From Crotophaga sulcirostris (Eukaryota > Chordata > Aves > Cuculiformes > Crotophagidae), in contig VYZB01000756.1 in assembly GCA_013397455.1 (NCBI GenBank), positions 1-64,000 of the forward strand: DNA of 64,000 bases, read 5' to 3'. This document shows positions 26,301 to 37,300 of the stretch, piece by piece (within the stretch, counting starts at the first letter, position 1; every line of letters starts with the position of its first letter). Both the position numbers and the translations under genes were made by a program. The notes beneath the pieces are model-generated. The model was given only the letters and a program-made list of their open reading frames with translations. It was not told the DNA's origin and did no database searches.

Positions 26301-27800
26301 GAGCCACAGGCAGATTGTACTCATCATGTATTATTTAAAAGTTTTCTGATTGTTTTGCCTTCTGCATTACGGTTTGCTGCCCTCTCACTTGTGATGCTCT
26401 AGATGCATACGAGGTGACTGAAATGTAAATTAAAAGTCCTCTCCTTCCCAAGTAAAGTAACACTAGTACACATGCTTTACATAATGTTCTTACTTCTCTA
26501 GTTACTTTCCAGATTACTTCTTAAGCAATATTAACTTCTAAATGAAACCCAACAATTTTTTTCCTGCTATAATGTAGGTGATAAAGCACAGAAGTTGATC
26601 TACATATTCTGGTAGTCAACGTGAATGGGTTGGAAATTATGAAGGAGTGTAGGGATGTTAGGTTAATAATCTTTGCAATATTCAGAGTTAAATAATTTAC
26701 TTGGAGTTGTACAACAGTATCAAAGCACATATGTTTATAATAAGCAAATTATTAGTGTGTTGTAACAATGAGCTATTATAGAAAATACTTCAGTTCCAAT
26801 GCATAACTGGGCCTGTGGAAACCTGGAGTGTTTCACATAGGTGAGCAGCCTAAAGGTTGATGAGGTTAAAAAGTTGTAGGAACTGAGCAAGATAAGGTAG
26901 TGGATGAACATAGGGAATTGAATGGGAACTGATAAAGAAACTAAGCAGCAGCACGATTTCTGAAATATTTTGAATTTTGGGAGCTTGATTTCATTTATCC
27001 TAGTATCACCTATTACATACAGCATTTGAATTAGTGTTTTACTGTCTTAGTAATTATCAGGTTTCTTAGTTCTAAATTACTTTCAAAATATCTGTGGTAT
27101 TGTTAGGCGGGGGTAAGTGGCTTCTGTGCTTCTGTTTTGGGCTGTCTTCCAGTGTAGGCAAAAGGGTTGCAATAAATGAATGGAGTATCTGGGATTAGGG
27201 TGCACCAGAAGTAGCATAATGATTATTTCACACTGCTTCTGCCTCCAACTTTTCTTCAGTTCCTTTCTGTTTCTTTTCTAGAAAGTAATGTAGTTTTTGC
27301 AGATTTTGTTGTTGGGTTACAATCTCTGTAAGTTACTCTTGTTGACTCCTTCAGTTACTGCTGGATGTAATGTGTTGCTTTGACAGAAGCTTGTGTTCTA
27401 TTTGCTTGTACTGTCTGAGACACACCATTTTCATTTGCTTTTGAAATTTTTATATTAACTGCAAAAGTACAGAGAGAAAGAATAGGAGCCATGGTTTATC
27501 TTGGATTATCCGAACTTACTTTGGAACATTATTGTCAAAGGCCATTAGGCTTAGTGATTATTATGTTTATGAAGTTGTTGTGTTTTCTCAAACCACAATA
27601 CTTGTAAAAGGGTAATTAAGTTAAAGCTTGGACTGTTCTTTGCAGATTCTGTGCCAGCACCAGAATATTTTCAAACAATATGTAGTTATTGTTTCAAAGA
27701 TATAACTTCAACTTGAGATACTAAATAATGTAATAAGTTTTTAAATCATAGTACTGTCCTAGTTTACTGAATATTGATTTTAAGGTGAAAGCAAACCATT

Positions 27801-27870
27801 TATCACAATATCAGAGTATTACAAGGTTGGAAAGGACCTCTGAGATCATAGAGTCTAACCTAAAAATTTA
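27801..27870 (-). mobile_element. Short CR1 3' tip, antisense
   Basis: The tip 'tatcacaatatcagagtatt' followed by 'acaaggttggaaaggacctc' and 'tgagatcatagagtctaacc' is the antisense 3' end of the CR1 subfamily also present at 41347 and 42838. Only about 65-70 bp survive before the match is lost, so this is an extremely 5'-truncated copy. Confidence 0.8.
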
Positions 27871-28891
27871 TCTTGCAGTACCATTAGAAAGTCAGTGTGA
27901 AATGTGCTACTTCATACAATGGTTTGAAGTTTATGGTCTTGCTCTAAATTAATCATCTTGCTGTCGGTGGGGGGGGATGGAGACAAACACATACACCACA
28001 ACAAGAGTCTTGCTGTCTGCAGCTACTGTTGCTGAACACTTTAATAATCGGGTTTAGCAAATCACAAACTTCCAGAGGTTTTGTGCTGTGTGTTTATGTA
28101 AAGTATAATTTAATACTGAGTTGAATGCTTGAACTGGAGTTTGTAAGGATGCCTGACAGCATAGTTCACTTTTTGAAAAACAGTGAGAATGGTTTCTATC
28201 AGTCAAATGAAAAAGCTTCAATGTTGGGAGCTTAATCTTAACTTGTAGGCCTAAATGAAGTTTTGTGTTCTTATTTTCAACAAAATGCAAAAGTAAGTGG
28301 ACTACTTTTAAAAAAAACAAAAAACAAAACAAAACCCCCAAAACCAACAATATCCAAACCAATCAAAATCTGTACTGGCTAAATGGTCACTAGTCTTGTT
28401 CCTAAACATTCAGGAAATTTTTGAAGCTGTATTTGTGCAAAATTCCTGACTTTTTACTACAGTGTAAATAGGAGTTAGAAGTAGCAGTGTTGGAAGCTGT
28501 AGAAAGCCAACATGCTGCTTTTGCAAGTCTAGATTTATAATAAGCCTTATCAATACTGTTCTTGATGACACAACTGAAATACTGTGCATTTCATAAAATC
28601 CTACTTTTCCCAACTTTTTGACCAGTTTCATTTTTTTTCTTGGAATTGTGCTTTGCAGGCATAACTGTAGCTTTATAGAAAGTTACCTTTGCATCAAATA
28701 CAGTAAAAGAAAGATGTTTCAGAGGCTGCAACCTGTTTTCTTGTCCCTTCGGTGTTCTGTAGGTTTCTGTAGAAGTGGTACACAGATGCTTGCAGTATCT
28801 CTTTACATGATAATGAAGCAGTATTTTCATGACCACTTTAAAATGGTCACAGTAGAACCTTTTTGCCAAAAAAGAATGGTATGGTTTTTCC

Positions 28892-29056
28892 TTAGGCTTC
28901 ACAGTCCAGCCTCCCTTTTGTTGGCACTAGTAATAGCATGGCGTCTGGATCAGCAAGGTCAGCGCAGTGGTTTGGATTGAAGCTTGGCTGGCTGAATAGA
29001 TGAGCCAGAGCAGGAAGGACCATGTCTTTCAGCTGAATGTATCGCAAAATAGCACC
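28892..29056 (-). other. Exon-like segment of unknown identity
   Basis: On the minus strand a textbook splice acceptor (polypyrimidine then cag, with the AG ending at 29057) is followed by a 54-codon open frame that starts GAILRYIQLKDMVLPALAHL and ends LDCEA before TAA at 28892-28894. Composition is protein-like and GC-richer than the surroundings. I do not recognise the protein. On the plus strand the same place offers a competing 62-nt exon, 28896-28957, with a good acceptor (ttttccttag) and donor (caag|gtcagc), which would suit an alternative FRS2 5' UTR exon. Chance is also possible. Confidence 0.3.
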
Positions 29057-32000
29057 CTGAGGAAGAAAAGCACAGCAGTTAAAATATCCCATCTCACAGT
29101 GACTGTTTAATTCACAAAAGGAAGACTTCATGCTGCTTGATAGCCATGCACCTATTTTCAATACGTGGCATGAAACAATATGTCCTTGTTATAAGTTGAA
29201 TTTGTATTATCTCACAAACACAGGCTTGGTTTTGAAAGGGGTGGTTTTATTATCTCATCTCCTGTCAGTTCCAGTAGACTTAATTCTAGTAGAGAATTAC
29301 TGATTTTTAAAATAATGATTTATTTTTGGCATTTTTCTGGGCTTCAGTGTCAACATATAAAGAAGAACAAGTTTAGTGGGTCATAGACATGTAAATATTA
29401 GTATTGAGTCATTTGGACTTCTGTGATTTCACAACAGTAGTAAGAAATTTTTTTTTCCTTCCCAGGGAAGCAAGCAGGGATTGGCTGTGTCAAACTTTAT
29501 GGAGTAACCCTATATTTAGTCTGCAATATTTAGAGTGGCCTTTAGTGAATGTTGCTCAACTGTTTTGATTATCTATATTCGCTGTTTTGGCTTTTTTTTT
29601 TAAAGGTGTGCAGTCACCTTAGTTGTTCCCTTTATGTGACTAGTATCAAATGCTTTGGTAAAGTACATAGGTACTAGTCATAATAAAAATAAGAAATTAA
29701 TAGAATACAACTGAACTTCTCCTGTAAACATGATTTTTGTTTTTACATCATCCTTCCCACCTCCCAGTCACACCTGTAACATGCAGACCTAAATATGGCC
29801 ACTGAGACACAATTATGGTAGTGTTTTTTTTAAATCGTGAAAGAGAATATTTAAGAGAAAATCAGGACTTTTAAAAGTTAAGCTTTAATCATCTTGAATA
29901 CATGGTTAAGAATTTTCACAATTCCAGCTGTTTTGAAAGCTGTCTCCCTGTAATGTTAATATCCTTGATGAAGAACTTGACCCTTATTAACGTGAGCACT
30001 TGTAGTTTCACTGCTTGTGAGGGTTGGTCTTAGACGCAGTTACTGACAGGACCTTTGCTCTGTTCTCTGCAGAAACATCCTGTGTGTCCCCTTGAAGATA
30101 ACAGAAACCCCAAATTTCTGGGGTTGCACTAAATCATTAGCAAGTTTGTGATGTTAACATTATGTTATGTTAATGAAACGTCAAAGTTTGCACTTCAGAC
30201 TTCATAACTTTGTTACACAGGAAACATTTTGACTTTTCTATCCAAGAATGCACGTACTTTCAAGCTGTGTGTATTCATTGTTATTTCCACTGTTCCATGT
30301 TTTTAAGAAACTCAGTAATCACTACTGTAATTTATGTCAGTTTTGTACTTAACGTGGTGATATGCTAAAATGTAGACCTTGACAGGATATATTTCAACAC
30401 CAAATGTAGCTTTTACTCTAAAGCTGCTTTTGAAAATCTTTAGATATTGGAGAAAGTGGTTGTTTTCTTGTTTGGTTGGGTTTTTTAATGCCAACATTTA
30501 TTATTTATTTATTGTTTTATTATTTGCTTAAGGCTAGAATGGAGAAACCTAGTCTGACTCCCTTGTGTTCTGATAAGATACCACATCTCATCTGTTTACT
30601 CTTGAATTGAAAGCATTGAACTTTCTACCTAAATAGTGTACTCCAGAAAGTTTTCTGACAGTGATTTCAGAGCTATTCACGACATCAAAACTCCACCAGA
30701 TTTCTTGTCAGCTTATTACAGACATTAATTACCAGGTATTTATTACATGTTTAATTATTTGGTGGTTTTTGTACTTTATGGTTTTTACAACCACTTTTTT
30801 AATTCTTAAAGTTCTATCAAGTTCTCATCTTGAAGTGAAAACTTCTTTTTCTCCATTTGACCCAGAAGTGCCATGTTAATCCATTTGTAACAAACTTACT
30901 TGTCTGGGATAGAACAGCTCAGTTACCTGGCAGTGTCCCACGTCTCTCAAACGCAAGACAGCATCTCAAAAATCATTACTGCGTTTCTTTGCAGAATAAA
31001 ACACCATACAGAGATTTCAGATGATAGGTTATTAAGCTAATAAAGTATATATGAAATGAACTTTCAAATTACTGTGTTTCATTGTGATAAGTAATAAAAA
31101 CAGATCCTCTTTGTGGACAGTGGTGGTTCAGTTTAGACTTTTTGTGTATCATTACTTGGCTTTTCCTGAGCAGTTGAAATGTGTTGTAGGGAGTGAGAAG
31201 ATCCTTCAACTACTTTTCAGGAGTTTGAATATTAACAATAGTAACAAGCAGTTTCCATTACTTAAAAATATTGTTAAAATGTATAGTTCACTGCAGAAAT
31301 GCTGATGAGCTGGAGTGGAGAAATGTAATGAAGGAAGTCAGTACTTTATATAGATATTTTACTGCTTTGAGTTTCTACCTAGAGAGTAAATCTAGAAGGA
31401 ACTCAGTAAGTCAGCTTAAATATCTGTTGGAATTAGTTTTTTAACTTGTATTCATCTGTACTTGAGGTCTACTTTAAGATGTTGAATCATATAAATAATA
31501 ACTAGATTTGTATTTTAAATTCAGTATTTAAGTTGAATGAATTAGAATAGATATCTGTTCTTTTTCCGTTCTTGTCTAAGTAAGTGCTAGCAAGCTTTAT
31601 AGGCTCATTATTTAAATGGGCTTTATCCCAAAATGTTTTACATCCCATGTTTTTAAACAAATTATGCTTTTTTTTGCTAGAGCACACCAGGTTTTCGCCC
31701 CCAAAATGATGTAGTTGTAGAATCTGTGAATGGGTATGTTTTGTGCCATCTTTGGGTGGACTTCCAATGAAGCAGCAAAATGACTGTTCAATCTGTCCTC
31801 TTCTAGAAAATTGTTGGATTGGGATAGTATCCATTTTGTTTGTTGCACCTGCTTTGAAATTAAACTGTGAGGCCCATGGATGATCAAAATTGTAACTTTT
31901 AAAATGCTTTTGTTAAAAAAAACAAACCTGCCTGAATCTGAATTCTTCTGTGTTCTGTCCTTTCTTTCTAGTTTTCTGTGACTTCTCATTAACAATAAGG

Positions 32001-32493
32001 TGTGATTGATTATTTAACTGAGCACAGAATAGTGTAACTACCGTGCTACCAGGTGTATCTGTGGGCGTAGTTTCAAAGAGCATTTCTCTTTGTGGTGCTG
32101 TTGCTATAAACAGTGCCACCCCCTTATTTGTGTTTGGGCGTTCATGTGGTGAATCTGATCAGGAAGCTGATCTAGATTGAAAAATAACTGAGCAAGGAAA
32201 ATAATGATTGGTTTTTTTAAATACAGAACAGTTATGAGTGACATACAGATGTTTGCAAGTGATGGGTAACCGAAGAAACATTTCTAGACAATAAAACCAG
32301 AGATAGCTGAAATTCAGGTGGGTATGGGTTTTTCTTATTATTTTTTTGTTTGTGTTTTATTTCTGGGTAGCAATAAATTATATTTTGCATACATTTAAGC
32401 AGATATATACATATTAGCTGGAAGAAAAACACGATTTATCTCACATCAAGTTATGCTAACGAAGCTGTGATCTGGATATGGCTTGAAGACCCA
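29057..32493 (+). other. FRS2: FRS2 intron 1, middle part: nothing recognised
   Basis: AT-rich sequence with several short frames but no exon, repeat or structured element I can support. Confidence 0.45.
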
Positions 32494-32521
32494 GCTGAGC
32501 TAAGCATGCAGCTAGCTCAGC
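32494..32521. repeat. Hairpin with 9-bp perfect arms
   Basis: gctgagcta (32494-32502) and tagctcagc (32513-32521) are exact reverse complements around a 10-nt loop. It lies in a GC-rich segment (32460-32800) immediately left of a CR1 copy. It could be a transposon end or a chance palindrome. Confidence 0.6.
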
Positions 32522-32800
32522 CCTACTCCCCCCTGCACATTCCTGCCTTCTCTTCATTGTGCTGGCTCTGTCACTGGGCCAGCAGGGAGGCAGCTCAGGA
32601 AACTAAACTGGCTGAAATGTAACCTTCCAAAAATTTATTATCTGTTGGCCCTGCTCCATGAAGGAAGCAGTGCACTGTAGAGACAGATGAGACCCAGAGC
32701 TGATCTGCGACCGGGAGCCACCAGGAGAGCCCATCACTGTACCTCCAACTTGTATATAATAATCCAGGCATCAGGAGCGAGACCTCCTGAAAGGTGCGTT

Positions 32801-33150
32801 GTAAGTGACCTTAAAGATCATCCAGTTCCACACCCCTGCCGTGGGCAGGGACACCTCCCACCAGACCAGGCTGCTCAAGGCCCCATCCAACCTGGCCTTG
32901 AACACTTCCAAGGAGGGGGCACCCACAGCTTCCCTGGGCAGCCCGTTCCAGTGTCTCACCACCTTCATTGTGAAGAACTTCTTCCTAATGTCTAATCTAA
33001 ATCTTTCCCCTTCCAATTTAAAGCCATTCCCCCTCATCCTATCACTACTTACCCTTGTAAAAAGTCCCTCCCCAGCTTTCTTATAGGCCCCCTTCAGGTA
33101 CTGGAAGGCCAGTATAAGGTCTTCCTGGAGCTTTCTTTTCTCCTGGCTAA
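32801..33150 (-). mobile_element. CR1 LINE 3' fragment, antisense
   Basis: Aligns over its length with the left part of the 10987-12059 copy: 'aaagatcatccagttcca', 'gggcagggacacctcccac', 'ccaggctgctcaaggcccc'. The minus strand 32771-33037 encodes the CR1 ORF2 C-terminus ([19 protein letters not shown], then PREAVGAPSLEVFKARLDGA). The terminal 8-bp repeat is missing at the left, so the 3' tip is slightly truncated. Confidence 0.9.
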
Positions 33151-36100
33151 ACGTCTGCTGTGTGACCCCTGCCTGGTTTCAGTTATGATCTCTCCCCTCT
33201 GCTCCCCTGGCACTCTTTTTACTTTCCCATCAACTCCTACCACTCACATTGGAGGGGAGAGGAGGAGGGATGGGAAGGTGAAGTAAACCTTGGGCTTGTG
33301 GACTTCAGTTTGAGGAATGCTGGTTTAGGAGATGTGGTGGCTGGCAGATGAATAAGGACTCTTCATAAAGGAGACAACTTGTCTGCTTTGGCCAATAAAG
33401 CAGTTAATGGCAAGAATACTTCAGAATCATTTATTTTGCTTTCTTATTTGCACGACCTTTTTAACTTTAATAATAAAAAATATAACAGAAGAGCTGCTGT
33501 TTGTACCTTTTAAGCTAATGTACTCTACGAAGTGGTACTACTTCAATATCCATTAAATAGTGCAGCTGGCACAGAATAGTGAGTGTGTGATCTGTTTAGC
33601 CAGTGCTATTGACTAAAGAGAATATAATAAAAATATGAAGAATTCATGTAGTGTACCCTAGAAGCACACATGTTGATTGTTTCCCCTCCCACCCCCACCC
33701 TTCATTGTGTATGCATTACATGGTGAAAGTTCATCAGAAAATGAAATAAATTGTGTAGCTGTGAAGGGTACATTTTGGAGGCTTTAGTCCCAAGTAAAGA
33801 AAGACAAGACTTTGTATGAAATTGATACTGTTTTCAAAGGGTGGTAAGGGTGCTGCTGTGGTATAGCTGTGGCTAGTAATGGTGATAAAATCATGGTATC
33901 TTCAGCAGTCTCTAGATGTAATCCTTTATGAAAGAAAATGGGCATTCAGTATAGCCATAAGATGGTAACAAAATGGATGAGCAAGGACAAACTTGACCAT
34001 GCTAACGATAAACCAAATCAGCTTGTTTTCCGTATGCAAATGTTTGAAGCTTTGGCATGGTATTTTAGACTACATCAACCTCATTCTTAATGTCCTGAAG
34101 TTGCAAACATTTGCACCACGAAAGGTTCGGTCATAAAATAATACAGAAACACAAAGCCAGTGTGAACTTGTATGTAGAGATTACCAGTGAATGCAGTTGG
34201 TAGAGAAACGAAAAATCTGCATGAAGGCTTTGGCTACAGTATTTTGGGTAATATTTGACACTGTACAGTACTCGGAATTCCCCATAGCGAAGGAGGGGTG
34301 AAAGTGTGAGAGGTTTGTCTTGGGCTGAAACTGTCCCAGGACCAGCAAAGTTCAGTGCTCTTCTCAGGCCTTTAATTTAGGATTGTTCTTTTTATTTTAA
34401 AACTGAATTGTGTCTCTTTTGCTCATTCAGAGAGGCTTATAGCTGAATCTTTGTATGTACAGGTGGATCAAACTACAGTTTTTGTCTAACTTCCATCTCA
34501 AATAGGGGAATACTTTTTAGGGCATGAATCGGTGAAAGTAATGGAGAGTGTGTTAAATCACTAACAAAGGAATACTCAAAACTGAAGATGATGTTGTAGA
34601 GGGGATGACAAGTTACTTAATTGCGTAGAAGTTGACTGTAAGACCTTCAGTGAAAATAATGAAATGGTTGCTTGGATCACAAATATGATTATACTTGGCT
34701 TTTATTTAAAGCTGCTGTGCAGATCCTAATAATCAGAATTTTAATCTGTCGCTGTAGCCTAAAACTTGGACAGACACCTACACAGTCAGGTTACCATGGC
34801 TTAACAAAGTGACCCCATTAGCTTCATGTGCTTATGCTCTTTGTCACTGCAAATGCAAAGAAAAAAATTTAATGTAAACCTGCTGTTTGGCAGATGCAGT
34901 TCAGTGGTGACAGAAAGTACCCTAAGATAATGGATCTTGCTCCTCATCAGCTACCAGTGAAGTCTACATAGTTGTGATTTAGAGGAGTAACTAGCTAGTG
35001 TTAATCTTCCCCTTTTATTCAATGAATTGGGGTCACAGGGGTGTGAAGTTAGCACATGAGCAGGCACGTAAACAGAACTAAGAAAATCAGTAATCTTTCA
35101 AATGTGATGAAGAGAGTTCTGTGCAGAAAAGGAAGAAATCATAAATACAGAATACAAACTGTTTTTGAAAGAACTCAGATTTAATGATATGTTGGGAGGA
35201 TGGGGTTGTCAGTTTTTGAAGAAAATAAAGACCATGTATGAAAGCTAGATGATCAGGTAAGGCCAAGTTCCTTGTATCCAAGCGCTAAGAACTTACTGTT
35301 AGTGAAAGAGTAACCAATGAATGGATGAAGAAGGCACATATTGAAATATCGAGAAAACATACTGAAACTGTATTCATCTGTTTGTTTATGAAACACAGTG
35401 GTGTGGTCTTAGTTTTGATAACATCTTACTGAATCTGCTTAACATTTCAGTAAGGGAGACCTTGCAGGCTTTTTCTTGTATCTATTGATGTATTAGAAGA
35501 CTCTGCAAAACATGCCAGAAACATAAAAGCAAAACCTTTCCTGAAATGTTTGAGTGAACAATATTTCAGAGACTAAAATGTTACAAACTACCAACTCAAT
35601 GCCATTTATTCAATTACAAGATTTGGCACTTTGCTGGCTTTGAAAACTGCAAGAGCTGTGGGCCTTAAGTTTTAGGAGGCATTTGTGGTTAAACATTGGA
35701 GAGCTGACTCACTGTTTAAACAGTTTGAAGCCAGGCATCCTTTTCAAGAATTAAACTTGTCTCTTTCTCTTAGGCCCCATTACTTGACTTCATTGTTGTA
35801 GCCTGCTTGATTTTCCTATCTCCTTGCCTTTCTCCTGGATCCTTTATGCAAAAACCTTTTCCACAGCAGTGATGCTTAAAACCTCCATGCCATTTCTGCA
35901 ATTTTGTTGTGTAAAAATGGTGGTTTTGGTATATGCTGTTCCTGCAAGGACATTTTTAAAGAGATTCAGAATTTCCAATAATAAAATTATTTAGTTGTGC
36001 TTGCTTGTTTAACCTAATGTCGCAGTTTGGAGTTTGATGTTCTGGCTGTTTCTTCTAAAAGGATGTAGTTAATCTGGCAGACATTCACAGAAAACAATAC

Positions 36101-37012
36101 GGTGGTGTGGATCTGGAGAAATTGTTTTAGTAAGAAATCGAAAAATATTTGCGTGTGTGTAAGTTGTTTTAAAAATGATACCAAGTAAAATATAAGTCTT
36201 GTTTCTCTGGAAGTTGAGAGTAAGAGGATCATTTTTTGGAGTGCAATTAAAGAATAGAACATGGAACGTCCCACATCCTCAGAAGGATTAATGCGGATGG
36301 TGGAGCAAACAACTTGTGTGCTCCTCTCCAAGATGCGTGTTCATTACAGTCCTAGAGTTTTTGAAATGTGCTGAGGTGAAGACTGAAAGTGTTGTGTATA
36401 AACATGTATGCACCTATTGAATAGAACAGTTGTATCAACGTAGTACCTGGAAGAAATGTGTGATTACCTTTTACATCACATTAGGATAGGCTGAAATATG
36501 GGGTGCCACACCTCAGGATAAGAGAATGCTACTCTTAAAATTTCATGCTAGAGTGGAGAGATGCAGGATCAGTGTCACATAAATCAGTCTTAAAAGTCAC
36601 GAAGTATTCAAGTATTAGCACAACATTGCTGCCTCAACATCTCTACTCATCTAACTCAGCTGTTTGAGCTGGTCTTTCATCTTCAGTTCTACTGTAATTG
36701 TGGTGAATGTAAGAGTTTTTCTGTCAGCACAAGCATGTTTTTTTTAAGGAATTACTGATGAACAGCATTCCAGCAAATGTTTAACTAACTTACCTAAATC
36801 TTAGCATTTTGCTAAATTAATAACTTTTAAAGAGAGCTGTGGAGAATTAATTTAATAGTAACATGCCATTTCAAAATTTTACATAATGACTCTTCAGGAT
36901 CACTTGGCAGTCCTGAATTTAACCAAACCAACAAGACTCCTAATTTGCTTTTTTTTATGTTTTTTTTTCTCTGTGTATTTAAATGGTACTGGGTATTTTT
37001 ATACAGCACCAA
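33151..37012 (+). other. FRS2: FRS2 intron 1: nothing recognised
   Basis: AT-rich intronic DNA. No exon with supportable borders and no repeat that I recognise. Confidence 0.45.
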
Positions 37013-37015
37013 GGT

Positions 37016-37037
37016 GGGGTGGGGTGGGGTGAGGGGG
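37016..37037 (+). other. Strong G-quadruplex motif
   Basis: Three GGGG runs separated by single T, then TGA and GGGGG (37016-37019, 37021-37024, 37026-37029, 37033-37037). Loops of 1, 1 and 3 nt with four-guanine runs make a very stable predicted quadruplex on the plus strand. It lies about 130 bp left of the CpG cluster at 37165. Confidence 0.8.
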
Positions 37038-37164
37038 AAGAAGGAAAAAAGTTGCTGATCACTTGGAATCCAAGTATACTGAAACATATACAGCCAAACA
37101 GATCGAGTCATGAGGATCTGGGTGTTAAAAAGGAGGAGTAAGAAAAGAAAAGGACTCCTGTGAG

Positions 37165-37300
37165 TGTGAGGAGCCGGCAGTTGGTGGCGGCAGGAGGTGT
37201 CGGTGCAGGAATGCTGCTGAGAGGGCGAGTTCCTGGTGTGATCCTGCATCAGCCTCCTCGCTGCGTCTTCAAAGAAGGCTCTAAGGGCGGCGCGCAGTAA
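37165..37300. other. CpG-rich island inside intron 1, unidentified
   Basis: About nine CpGs occur in 130 bp, with a ggcggcgcgcag core near 37286-37296, in an intron otherwise nearly free of CpG. The minus strand is open across it, beginning near 37306 and reading RAALRAFFEDAARRLMQDH in its first part, but this frame continues into low-complexity sequence and I recognise no family. It could be an alternative promoter/first exon, a retroposed gene piece, or an old GC-rich repeat. Confidence 0.3.

Larger units (their letters stand above)
13000..28891 (+). other. FRS2: FRS2 intron 1, left part: mostly unannotatable
   Basis: About 16 kb of AT-rich DNA with many poly-T runs and no recognisable coding exon. 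Contained items listed separately are a possible old repeat near 15060-15560, a pyrimidine-rich block at 19640-20360 and a CR1 tip at 27801-27870. Assignment to the FRS2 intron depends on the CpG island being the first exon. Additional alternative 5' UTR exons could hide here. Confidence 0.5.

Noticed and set aside
32771..33086. Frames of 88-102 codons at 32.7-33.1 kb as genes
   Set aside because: They lie in a CR1 fragment and encode its ORF2 C-terminus or its complement.
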